64,000 nt of DNA, from positions 744,001-808,000 of the forward strand of contig JAFEVB010000037.1 of assembly GCA_032629725.1 (NCBI GenBank), read 5' to 3'. Positions 46,718-56,363 of this stretch are shown in pieces. Position numbers and translations under genes: made by a program. Source of the stretch: Gremmenia infestans. Its lineage: Eukaryota; Ascomycota; Leotiomycetes; Helotiales; Hamatocanthoscyphaceae. A model generated the notes under the pieces. The model was not told the origin of the DNA and searched no databases. It was given only the letters and a program-made list of their open reading frames with translations. Numbering within the stretch: position 1 is the stretch's first letter; each line of letters opens with the position of its first letter.

Positions 46718-47410
46718 ATGCCTCTCAAACTCCAGGAAATGGAGTTAGGAGACTTCGACACCATGACCGACCACGCGAACATCTATCTACCAGGAGACGA
46801 CCTCGTCGGTCCACCAACACCAATCTGCTGGCTCGTGACCACGCAATCAGAAGCGCGAAATCGACTTGAATTCCACATGACGAAGCAGAAAGAACGTTTT
46901 CTTGGCGATACAAGCGCACGGTATCTCAAAATCATCGACGAAGAGACAGGCGAAATCATCAGCATGGCACGCTGGCACTGGTATCCCAACGGCTACTCAT
47001 ACACGGACGGCATCCACTGGGAGACCCATAACGCTGTTGAAGGACGGCCATGGCCAAAGGGCATGAACGTTGAATTGCACAACTTCATACTCACGTCACG
47101 CGATGCTGGCAGAGAGCAGTGGCAGGAGAATGGCAAACCGTGCTGGATCCTGATGCACTTGGTTACGCGCGCGTCGCAGCGGGGCAAAGGCGCTGCTTCA
47201 TTGCTGATTCAGTGGGGTGTTGATCGGGCGAGGAAGGATGGCGTACCGGCGTACCTTGAAGCTGGGGCATTGGCCATTCCGCTTTATGCTAAGCATGGAT
47301 TTCGACAGATTGGAGACCTGGTTCGGATGGATTTGAGAGGGCACGGTGTAAATGCCGATTTTGTTGCTGCGAGGATGGGAAATTTCCCTGGAGTGCTGGC
47401 AGAAGTTTAA
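46718..47410 (+). CDS. GNAT-family N-acetyltransferase
   Basis: Single exon, 230 residues. The acetyl-CoA site is visible as LVTRASQRGKGAASLLIQWG (motif A, about residues 158-177), followed by AYLEAGALAIPLYAKHGFRQ (motif B). The N-terminal half is typical of fungal proteins of this group (MARWHWYPNGYSY). It probably acetylates a small molecule or peptide in the cytosol; the substrate is unknown. The reading frame is open upstream to 46649 but the first ATG is 46718. Confidence 0.88.
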   Translation: MPLKLQEMELGDFDTMTDHANIYLPGDDLVGPPTPICWLVTTQSEARNRLEFHMTKQKERFLGDTSARYLKIIDEETGEIISMARWHWYPNGYSYTDGIHWETHNAVEGRPWPKGMNVELHNFILTSRDAGREQWQENGKPCWILMHLVTRASQRGKGAASLLIQWGVDRARKDGVPAYLEAGALAIPLYAKHGFRQIGDLVRMDLRGHGVNADFVAARMGNFPGVLAEV

Positions 47411-47917
47411 GCAGGCGAGAAGGCAAAGTAGAATGTTGCAATTTGTAGCTTTGCCTGGTTCCATTTCCTGACTTATATTGTCGCAGAAGTGCCTAAGTAG
47501 ATTTTCATGCAAGGCTTACGTATTTATTAGGCATTCCAAAACTTAATTTACTGATTATGTCGATTGCCCTTCATTTCGCGAATTTATCAGATGTCCAATT
47601 CGAATTAGTATGTGCTTTCGATTGGGTACCCCTTTTGATTAGCAAGCCTCGTATTTTGACGTGTTATGTAGGAATAGTCTTGAAGCAAGCTACCCCTTTC
47701 TGCTCAGTTGGCTACAAACGAACGATAGTGTATGTTGGGACTATCTTAATATACTTTAAATGCAGAGCCGAATATGACATGATATACACGGCTGTATACA
47801 GTACGAAGGATCCAGGGAAGGTGTTAGTGCAGCCATGTTTATTCTGTGCTACAGAGTACGACGAGGAGCCAATGGGCCATAGCTACTCTGCAACTTAAAT
47901 ACAGAGCCCCATTTCCC
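47411..47917. other. Convergent spacer
   Basis: About 500 bases between the GNAT gene (+) and the NmrA-like gene (-). A 113-codon plus-strand frame (47557-47898) has no recognisable content and probably occurs by chance. Confidence 0.45.
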
Positions 47918-49296
47918 TCAACCAGACTTCACTGTCTCCTCATACATGGCAGTGACTACTTTCACTATCTCAGAGTCGAACTCTTCTTCACCACGTTCAG
48001 GACTCCAGCCAAGAACTCGGCGAACTCGATCAGCTTTCGTTCTCGAACTACTTCGCGTGAGTATTGATACTAGACTTTACGAAAAGAACTTACTTGGACC
48101 CTAGAACACCCTCAGCATCCCTAACGTTGCCATTAAAAAATACATCTGCAGCATCTTGCAACGCTATATTGGTCACTTGATCTGTTTCAAAGGCACCAAC
48201 TTTCTTCCCTGCTCGTCCTATCTTCTCGGCAATGCTCTTCCAGCTTTGAAATCCATTTTCGGCAAAGTAGTAGCCTGTCTTGCCACTCGGCAGATCAGAT
48301 TTGTGGTCGAGGATAGCCTGAACTAGGAGGCAGAATAGATGACTTAAGTCGAGGATGTGAATCCGATTCCAGATCTGATGGAGAAGTGAGTCATAAAGTA
48401 TAGCGCACGAGGAGGTGCATGAGTACATACACCAGAGCCTGAACCCAACATAACAGCTTGCTTCTTGTTCAGTGCCAACTGCATCATTTGATGAACCTGG
48501 CCGGAACCCAGAGTAAACAAACCAGTTCCAGGACCGACTTGCTTTCATTAGCTGTTTATAAAGACCTGCTCGACTTTGGGATTTAAAAAAGACATACAGA
48601 TAAGTGGTGGAATAACAATATACGTCTTTACGCCATGCCGCTCGCCCAGCTCGACAACTCGTAAGTCAACATTCCGCACTGGACTCAAGGTCTCCGGATG
48701 AGTCTTTTCATATTGATAGATATCTTCGTCGACATCAGAATGAATAGAAGTATCAATTCGATCGCCCGTTAATGGCCAGTCTCCAACATTACTCGCTCCT
48801 GATGTCTGTGGCAAATCAACGACGATTTCAATCGATGACCGCAAAACTTACATGGATATAGTGAGTTGCTTTTCCAGTACTCTTACTACGTTCTCCAAGA
48901 CCTTCAATACAAGCCCTTGCACAGCCGGCATGTCTTGCTGATGCAGCAGCAAGGACGACTTCGCATAATATTAACGCCAAACTTGCTGCACATGTTCCTG
49001 AAAGAAGGACGTACTATCATGGTCCTTCGCAGCCGCACGAATAACTCCAAAATCATCAAGGTCTTTGAAGATAAGCGGCTTGACGCCGGCATCTGCGAGC
49101 TTCGAGGCTTGAGAGGGATTTCGAACAAGCGCCGATATCGTATACCGTGCCGGCTTATCAAGATTGTGTTTTATTAATTCTGCAAGTGCAGAGCCGCCGC
49201 TAGGAGAAGTTCAGTCACAGACTAATCAAGCATCATTGAGCAGAATTACATGTAGCCTGTCGCTCCTAGCACAAGGATGCGGGTCGCTTCGGCCAT
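47918..49296 (-). CDS. NmrA-like / extended SDR NAD(P)-binding protein
   Basis: Seven exons can be traced from ATG 49296 to TGA 47920-47918, all GT-AG. The start RILVLGATGYIGGSALAELI has the GxxGxxG dinucleotide site, split by intron 1, followed by ISALVRNPSQASKLADAGVK. Later segments are ATHYIHTSGASNVGDWPL, ELGERHGVKTYIVIPPLI, FGPGTGLFTLGSGQVHQMMQ and SGKTGYYFAENGFQSWKSIA. The C-terminus is RVLGWSPERGEEEFDSEIVK. The closest group is the fungal nucleoside-diphosphate-sugar epimerase-like proteins, whose roles range from redox sensing to metabolite reduction. I see no canonical YxxxK in the expected place, which leaves open a non-catalytic role. Confidence 0.82.
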
Positions 49297-49886
49297 AATC
49301 GCAGTATAGAACTGGTTTCTCGAATGGACAATCCTGAAACCAAGATCAAATTTCACGAGATGTGATGGTTGATGAAGGGATTGGCAATATTTGAAGGGTG
49401 TGGAAGGTTGATATAGGGTACTTAGGCTACCCGTATGACGTAACGTAAGATGGGGATTTCGGCTGTCTGACTCCGCCGGCGTGAACGCTTGATTTACGGC
49501 TTTAGTAGAGTGGTGGCAGTAGAGTAGCTCTTATGCTATACTACATATTAACTCCTATTGGTTTTTGGCCTCCCTCAAGAAAGGCCCGCTGATTATAGTC
49601 CTTTAAACTCTTTATTATGCTTCCTTGTACTAGAAAGAGAAAGAGGCACTGATTTATAATGTGCTAGGCGGCGTGGGATATCAACAGTCGATAACGATAA
49701 CTTATGTGCTGCTTTTTCTACTTACCGCAAGGCTTTTCGAAATCCAAGTGTGGTGAACTTTACTTTCAGATCCAAACCACGTGAATAAAATGATTCAGAG
49801 GACGAATTGTTTGAAAATTGGGGATCATAGTACGGAGTATTATATCACCAACTCTTTATTACCAATTACTTATCGATTGTAGTCTA
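49297..49886. other. Spacer with repeat remnant
   Basis: Promoter side of the NmrA-like gene and 3' side of the alcohol dehydrogenase. Contains repeat copy C and, at about 49727, CCGCAAGGCTT, which is also found beside copy A. No gene. Confidence 0.5.
49641..49682 (-). repeat. Dispersed repeat core, copy C
   Basis: On the minus strand it reads TCCCACGCCGCCTAGCACAT and continues ATAAATCAGTGCC, preceded by GACTGTTGATA. It differs from copy B mostly by G-to-A and C-to-T changes. Confidence 0.55.
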
Positions 49887-51285
49887 CTACCAAGTTATAA
49901 TCGGCTTGATAGTAACTCCAGCGTCCATTTCAGACATCGCCAACTGAAATTCCTCGACCTATTGCACCACTAGTCAGCCCGCATGTTCTGCAAAACATCT
50001 CAGTCTCCTTACCGGATAGAATTTGACGATCTTGTCTAATGGAAGATGTCCTTCTCGATACCACTGTATCATTTTCGGTATATACTACCTAACTATCAGC
50101 TGGGTAATCGGAATCATTCAGGTTAACCTGCCTCGGATGGAGTAACGTCCCCCTCGATACTACCATGTAACCTTTTTCCCGTCTGCCAAAATTTAGCTCC
50201 ATTTTGTCTTGCGGAATTAGACCTTTTACCTGCATGAAACTGAAAATATTTACTGCTAGTGATGCATCCATCGGTGGCACCCCGAGTAGCACCATTTGCC
50301 CTCTAAGGCCTGTGAATTCCATTCCAGATTCGATCAAACCAAGGTTTCCGGTGGTATCTATGGTGATAGTAGAGCCATTACCTCCCGTCAGAGTTTTGAT
50401 CTCCTGAGCGAGGTCCAATTTGTTGTCCGATGTATTTAAGACATGTGTTGCTCCAAAGCTTGTCGCCATCTCCAACCGTGCTAGAACTCGGTCTACGCCA
50501 ATAATCATAGCGCAGCCTTTCATTTTTGCAGCCTGAAAGAATTAACAGAGCTTCGACATCACTAACAAAATAGCTTACCATGATTGCAGTTAGTCCAACA
50601 CCTCCGAGGCCTATGATGACAATCGTGTCCTGGCTTCCCGCAGCTGTTAGATTCTCCACAGTCCCTATTCCAGTCTGAAATCCACAGCCCATCGGTGCGA
50701 AGAGTTTCAGCTCTTCTTCATTGTTAACCAACTCCGTTACTTTTACGGTAGATGATTCTTTGACAATCGCGTAGCTGGAGAACGATGATTGTCCAAAGAA
50801 GGTTCCTGATGCTTTCGAGCCGCCAGTCATCTCAAACACTTCCTGCTCGCCACCGAAATTCATTGCTTGGAATTGCTGGCAGTAAGATGGATGATTCGCT
50901 TTGCAATTCTTGCATATTGAGCAGGACTGAAACGATAGAAGCACGGAATCTCCCACAATAGCATTTTGTACTTTCGAACCTATCTTATGCACATAACCCG
51001 CGCCTGTAAATAGATTAGTACTGGGGTTGAGTCGTATTTAATCTTGTATTAACCTTCGTGCCCTAACACCTTTGGATAGGCTCCAGCTTCTGAAGGCATC
51101 GATGCAAATATCATATCTGTATGACAAACCCCGGTAGCGACCATGCGAATCAGTAGTTCGTTACTATCGAGCTCGCGTAGGTTCACATGTTCCAAATTCC
51201 AATTTGGTTTACCCACAGTAGTAGGCTTATTCGCGACAATTGCGCGCACAGAGACTGGCGTGGGATTTGCGCCGTCCATTGTCAT
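49887..51285 (-). CDS. Zinc-dependent alcohol dehydrogenase (MDR superfamily)
   Basis: Six or more exons. Catalytic zinc ligands appear in GVCHTD and LGHEG, and the structural zinc site CSICKNCKANHPSYC has the correct C-x2-C-x2-C-x7-C spacing. The Rossmann motif is VIIGLGGVGLTAI. Further pieces are GATHVLNTSDNKLDLAQEIK and, after introns, TGKRLHGSIEGDVTPSE, YIPKMIQWYREGHLPLDKIV and EEFQLAMSEMDAGVTIKPII, ending at TAG 49889-49887. The layout matches aryl/benzyl-alcohol-type dehydrogenases. The intron at 50131-50085 begins GCAGGT, the only donor that keeps the conserved VTPSE-YIPKM junction in frame. Cytosolic, NAD(P)-dependent by family. Confidence 0.88.
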
Positions 51286-51878
51286 AGATTACAGGACGTG
51301 GTTGAGTTGAAAGTTGACTGATGATCTTCGTTCGACCGTATGATTTGCGACTGGGTTGATTGGATTCGGCTCCGCGGAAGACTTCTCGAGGTAATTAATG
51401 TCTAAGGTCAAATATATAGGAAGAAAACTGTAACATGTTCTCGTGCCCTCCCGATCTCAGCTTAGCCCCGCATGTTTGTGACACCCAAAGTAAAGGTTTC
51501 GGGCGAAATAAAGAAGAGCATTCATTCTTACTGCGGTGGCATATTAACCGGAGCCAATAAACACACACATGATTGTTGCCACTGGGTAGGATCTGGCTCA
51601 AGAGGGGGGAGGTGGGGAGGGGATACTTTAGTAAGCCAGTGAGTATCCCGAACAGCCCCTAAAAAGAATATCGCAAATCGACAACAAATTTCGGTCTCCG
51701 GACAAAATGCCATCTCTTGAACGTCCGCAGCAGGCCGCATAAAGCTCAGAAAAGTTGGATGAGTATAAGAATGGCTCGTTAAAGGAGACTGAGAGGCCAT
51801 TTTTTCCCCTCGAAGTACAAACGACTTGTTCGCTCCCCCTCATCATATGAAACGACGCCCAAAAGAAGCAGCGTTGGT
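51286..51878. other. Spacer between two minus-strand genes
   Basis: Holds the alcohol dehydrogenase promoter and the SDR 3' end. A 90-codon minus-strand frame (51800-51528) has no recognisable content. Confidence 0.45.
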
Positions 51879-53645
51879 CTACCGTCCAACCCCAACATCG
51901 ACATGGTATGCCCCATAATCCTTCAAGAACCGTCCCCAAACAGCCTCACCCCTCTCCCCAACTGCGACCGGCCATAGCACCCGTCCAGCCCCATCTTCCC
52001 ACCCAATCGGACACTTCTTACCCCGCTTCTCCATCTCCAGGGGCATACTTAAGTACCCGGGATCTACAGAGTTCATCGCCACTCTCCGTTCCCGCCACGC
52101 TGGCCAGGCTTCTGTCTCCGTAAGCATATTGAGCGCTGCTTTTGTCAGGTTGGTGTGTACGTGTTGTCCGTTTTTGTGCTTGGATTTGGGGTTCGCTTCG
52201 AACATGCCTTCGCGGGCGGAGACGTTGATGATGTGAGCGCGGGGTTTGGTGGATAGAGGGAGGGGATGCTGGGAGCGTGTTGTGCCCATGAGGGGGAGTA
52301 GCTCCCGGATGAGAATTAATGGGACAAAGGTGTTGACTGAGTGGGCTGATATAATGTCTTCGTAAGGGATTTCATGGAGAGTTTGAAACCACGAGCATTT
52401 ATCGCTTGGGTCTTGGACTGCCATTGACGTGTTACCATTTATTGGTAGATTTGCGACCATGTTCTCCCCATCAGGCGTGTTATGAATAGCCTCTACAATT
52501 TGCTCCCTTAGCTGAGACAAAGTGATCAGAGGTTCTGACTCCTGGGTTCCTCCTCTGACGCGAGGCATATAATCAGATGTAACAAGGACCCTGCAATGGG
52601 AGTCTGATCTTTTCAAGTATAACGATTCTTCCTGCTCAATCGCTTCTTGTTCTTTCTGAATAGAGTCAGTCCAGGTCTGAGCGGCGTTGTTGACCAAGAT
52701 ATCCAGTTTTCCGATCCCACCAATGTCCCACTCCTTCAAAATTTCCTTGACACATTCGACCAGCTGGAAGACGTCTCTTGCAGCCCTAAAATCTGCCCCG
52801 ATGACTTTCAACGAGTCACTCCAATTATCAGAATCCGGCTCTGCCAGGTATCTCGACGCTGCATTCCGTGGATACCGCGAGGATATGATGACCTTTGCAC
52901 CACTCCTCAGCAACCGAAGTGCTGTGTGAAAGCCCAGATGAATTCTTGCTCCCGTCACCAAAGCTGTTTTGCTAATGAGTTGCAAGTTTGATGGAAGTGA
53001 TAAATTCGATGAAGCGAGGTTGAAATCTCCACATGCCTTACAGAGAGACTGATATTGAAGGTGCGGGGTAACGAGCCAGAATTGACAGATGTAGCATTTT
53101 CTCTGCGACTTGGTAATAGGCATGGAATCCCTTATTGGAACCTGTGGTACATCGTCTTGGTAACCGGACGAAGAAGCGTTCAAAGACTCTTCTAATGCGT
53201 TGACGATATCTTCCAAGGGCGTCGACGCCGTGATCAGAAACCTGTCTTCATTCTTGAAAAAGTCCAGGACTTTCAAGGTTGTTTCATACTCCTCTATTGA
53301 AGGATGATAATTTGCCTTTTCCGGTCTAACACTTGGTAGATTTTCGAGTCGATTTTCGTGAGTCATATGCGTCAGATATGCTTTGATACTCCCTACAATC
53401 CCAGAATACTGGACCATCTTGATGGATCGAGAATACTTGGCGGTCTCGGGACATAGCTGGGTTGCAACAAAGTCTGCTTTTTGGGGGCTCAAAGACTGAA
53501 CATATAGAGCCAGCAAACTTGGTAGTCTGCCAGACCTGCATGCTTCCTCATCTGCTCGCAGTTGGCAAGCAATTATTAAAGGGTCTTCGCTCTCCAGAAA
53601 CTCTCCACAAGCTGTAGCTGAATTTAACGCGACTGCGAACTGCAT
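51879..53645 (-). CDS. Large SDR-family protein with N-terminal extension and cysteine pairs, atypical active site
   Basis: Single exon, 588 residues. The first 225 residues are not SDR; they carry two cysteine pairs (CYIC and CKAC, 14 residues apart, about residues 183-205) that look like a zinc ribbon. The SDR fold follows: TALVTGARIHLGFHTALRLL (glycine motif with one Gly missing), VIISSRYPRNAA, KLDILVNNAAQTW and HIINVSAREGMF with the catalytic Ser. Where YxxxK is expected (about residues 498-502) it reads HTNLTKAALNML, so Lys is present but Tyr is replaced by Thr. DPGYLSMPLE then closes the fold. It is a conserved fungal type to my knowledge, function unknown. Without the Tyr it may reduce by another route or only bind dinucleotide. 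Confidence 0.8.
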   Translation of the reverse strand: MQFAVALNSATACGEFLESEDPLIIACQLRADEEACRSGRLPSLLALYVQSLSPQKADFVATQLCPETAKYSRSIKMVQYSGIVGSIKAYLTHMTHENRLENLPSVRPEKANYHPSIEEYETTLKVLDFFKNEDRFLITASTPLEDIVNALEESLNASSSGYQDDVPQVPIRDSMPITKSQRKCYICQFWLVTPHLQYQSLCKACGDFNLASSNLSLPSNLQLISKTALVTGARIHLGFHTALRLLRSGAKVIISSRYPRNAASRYLAEPDSDNWSDSLKVIGADFRAARDVFQLVECVKEILKEWDIGGIGKLDILVNNAAQTWTDSIQKEQEAIEQEESLYLKRSDSHCRVLVTSDYMPRVRGGTQESEPLITLSQLREQIVEAIHNTPDGENMVANLPINGNTSMAVQDPSDKCSWFQTLHEIPYEDIISAHSVNTFVPLILIRELLPLMGTTRSQHPLPLSTKPRAHIINVSAREGMFEANPKSKHKNGQHVHTNLTKAALNMLTETEAWPAWRERRVAMNSVDPGYLSMPLEMEKRGKKCPIGWEDGAGRVLWPVAVGERGEAVWGRFLKDYGAYHVDVGVGR

Positions 53646-53940
53646 GATTGATAATCGTCGAGTCGAAAGCCTATAGTTTCACAGAATTCGAAACCAGTTG
53701 GTTTTTCTCTGTTCTCGTGAAGTATATTTGGAGCATCTGTTAATTTATCCGCATTGGTTATTTTCTTCGGCGAAACATATACCCGAGATGTGCCACTGCA
53801 TTCAGGCTACCGTCTTCTTTTGCAGTATTCATGTCGACCCAGTCTCATCCGATAGAAGCTCGACTGTAACTATATGTCAAATCTATAGATCTTCCGAATT
53901 TAATTCCTACAGGAATTGTCAATTGAGTGCCACATGAGAT
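53646..53940. promoter_or_regulatory. Divergent promoter region
   Basis: The 295 bases between the SDR (-) and the F-box-like gene (+), AT-rich with no gene. No specific site recognised. Confidence 0.4.
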
Positions 53941-55297
53941 ATGGAAGGGATCCTACCTTCACCGCTGCCGACCCCGTGAGTAAATTTTCTGCTCTCATAT
54001 CACACTCCCAGATGCCACTGGGACTTTGAAGCACTTTCAAATATCTCGGGCCTTCAGAGACATTAATAAATAAGCTCAAACTCCAAAATTCTTATACACC
54101 AGGGAATACTGACCTGACACTTTGGCAGATTGCGTAATCTCCAAAGACTTCCTCGCGAGGTAGTCCATCAGATATTGGATGATTTACCAATCGTGAAAGT
54201 CCTTCAAATCCTATCTCATAATGACAACGTAAGTTATCCCGTTTTTTCCCGCATCTTTGGTTTCTGTGGAGTAAATTTTCAGCAACGTATTCCCAAAGAT
54301 CAGGATCATTCACGCCTCTTTATACATTATCATGAACTCGAAACCACATTTGGAGAAATAAAGCTAACTCCTTCATTAGTTTCTGAACGGCTGTGTCTTC
54401 AGCCATTTGAAGTACCAGCGATTGTTCCCTTCAGTAGCACGTGCCGCTATGATAATGGAGTGAGTAATATTTTGGAGCATCTGGTTTGCTTGTCCAGAAG
54501 AATATGAATCCCTCTTCCATTGTCTTTGCGACATTCCAAAAATCACAGCTTACATTTCACTTGAATCCACACTACTGATGAGAACCTGTAGGTACTTTAT
54601 CCTCCACAGAGAAATATGTCGATTTTCAGCTCAGGCTTTGTCTGGAGAACATTCGCCGGCTGGTGACTCATATCTCCTGCAAAATATCTCGATTATGAAT
54701 CCACCGGTTGGATCATCTAGCTTGCCCAGGATTCTGATCGACCACGTCGAGATAAGTTTGCGGTTAAGCACGCTTCAAGAAGAGATCTTGACTCCGTTTG
54801 GTTCTGGACGTTTGCCCTCACTTGACGACACGCGATGTGACAATCTTCGCGCCCGTTGGAACTGGATTCAGAAATCAATTGGCAGGATCAACAAATCAAA
54901 AAAACGGCAGAGATCTTTCTTGGCGCATCTTATGTCTGAGGATCCTTGGAAATCCATGCTCAAGAAACCACTTGATCCGTCGCAAGCTGGGCCACGGCCC
55001 AACACTGCTCACATTGCGGCTAGGTTTGAAGGGAACTCGGAAAAGAGCTCGCGGAACACATCAATTCCCAAAACCTTTAACGGTCAATGTGCTTATGGGA
55101 TCGATCTAATAGAACTGGTGCCTTATGACCGGTACCTTGGGGTATTCTTCAAAGCATGCGAGAAGTATCCCCCAAGTAGCAATTTAGATGCTTCGGAGCA
55201 GCTGCAGAGTATGCAACCTTTCCTCATTCCCTTGTATAGGCAATCTCAGAGCTTAAGTGATCTTGGAAGTTTCGAGAGGTCTGAGGGATGCTTCTGA
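53941..55297 (+). CDS. F-box-like protein of unknown function
   Basis: Exon 1 (53941-53975, MEGILPSPLPTP) joins at 54129 across a 153-base intron to LRNLQRLPREVVHQILDDLP and VKVLQILSHND, an F-box-like segment near the N-terminus. After a 54-base intron (54229-54282) come HSRLFIHYHELETTFGEIKL and PFSSTCRYDN. The last large piece (from about 54498) contains SLFHCLCDIPKITAYISLES, RCDNLRARWNWIQKSIGRIN and LIELVPYDRYLGVFFKACEK. The junction at 54460-54497 has GTGAGT and a CAG acceptor, but the phase is off by one base, so either another splice site is used or there is a frameshift. The 3' end may be the TGA at 55297 or, through a GTCTGA donor, a short exon ending YVIGRE. Confidence 0.55.
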
Positions 55298-55348
55298 GCT
55301 TTGAACTCTTTCTTGATACAGCAATGCTGACCTCGCCATTTTTCAGAT

Positions 55349-55723
55349 ATGTCATTGGACGAGAATAAGCAGCAATCCGACAGTAGTCAATACCCAGACG
55401 ACATAGCCGCCGACATCAAAGTTGTGCAAGATGGGCTGATGTATGTTTATACCGGCTCTCCAAGAATTGTCGTCCCGCGAATCGAATGGCGATCTACGGA
55501 AGTAAATAGCTCGGAGCGGACCCCAGTATTTTCTATTCCCCCTAAACAGCACCGCGCAAGTCTGTCCCTCCCTCAAAGCATACATCGATGCGCTGGGAGA
55601 AGAGTAAGACCTTACGATGATAGAGAATATAAATGGTTGAGGGCGTTTTTGAAGGTAGTTAGATGGATGGAGATTAATCTTGACGTCGCCGCCGAGAGCT
55701 CTGTGATCTCTCAGAATCTGTGA
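55349..55723 (+). CDS. Hypothetical ORF or terminal exon of the preceding gene
   Basis: A 124-codon frame starting MSLDENKQQSDSSQYPDDIA and ending AESSVISQNL, with ordinary composition and QDGLMYVYTGSPRIVVPRIE in the middle. A good acceptor (TTTTTCAG) lies 2 bases before its ATG, so it may be the last exon of the F-box-like gene instead of a separate gene. I recognise no domain. Confidence 0.35.
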   Translation: MSLDENKQQSDSSQYPDDIAADIKVVQDGLMYVYTGSPRIVVPRIEWRSTEVNSSERTPVFSIPPKQHRASLSLPQSIHRCAGRRVRPYDDREYKWLRAFLKVVRWMEINLDVAAESSVISQNL

Positions 55724-56303
55724 TTATCCCGTTATGACGGCGGAGAGCTTATCAAAGAGGGAGAAGGTGCACTCGCACCCAAGGAACGAATACATCAAGA
55801 TAATATCGAGGCGGAGGTTCTAGTTGAAGCATCACGCTTGTAAAGCTCGGGACTCCATTCTGACTGGCTCCCCCCTTCGAGTTCCCTTATGTCGGATCTG
55901 GCATAGTTGAAAGAAATCAGATAAACCGAGTCAAATGCAAGCTTCTCTGCTTCTAGGCTGACAGTGAAAGGACTGACGACTGGAAAACAATATCCTATGC
56001 TATTTGATGAAGACATTGGTAGGAAATACTACAGCAACTACCCGAGTACGGTATAAATGTACCTTGTACAATGAATGCTTTGCACAAACGTAGCAGAAGT
56101 TGGCTTGTTGCAACATGCCACAAAGAACGGAGTGCAAGGCTAATATACAAAATGGAACGCTGGAGGAGGTTGAGGTAGGGGTGAGCTGAGGTGAGGTGAG
56201 GACCGCGAGGGAAGCCAATTTCCAGCGCAGTGCTCGCTAAATTTCCAGGGTGTGCCACTAAACTTTCAGCGACTTGGTCAGCTGCTTATGTAAATACCAC
56301 TTA
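55724..56303. other. Intergenic, upstream of MSH3
   Basis: No gene. Short GAGGT direct repeats at 56178-56205. Confidence 0.5.
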
Positions 56304-56328
56304 ACGCGTCTCTCTTCCCTCGACGCGT
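56304..56328 (+). promoter_or_regulatory. Two MluI cell-cycle boxes (ACGCGT) upstream of MSH3
   Basis: ACGCGT occurs at 56304-56309 and 56323-56328, 55 and 36 bases before the MSH3 start codon. MCB elements bind the MBF (Mbp1/Swi6 or Res/Cdc10) complex and drive G1/S expression of replication and repair genes. Two perfect copies 13 bases apart next to a mismatch-repair gene make this a likely functional site. They could lie in the 5' untranslated region if transcription starts farther upstream. Confidence 0.6.
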
Positions 56329-56363
56329 TACCCAATTCTACAACTTTTGTCCTTCGAAGCCCA

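Noticed and set aside
47557..47898. 113-codon plus-strand frame downstream of the GNAT gene
   Set aside because: No family resemblance and it sits in the 3' spacer of convergent genes.
46718..53645. A secondary-metabolite gene cluster
   Set aside because: Tailoring-type enzymes are present but no backbone synthase or pathway regulator, so the claim is not supported.
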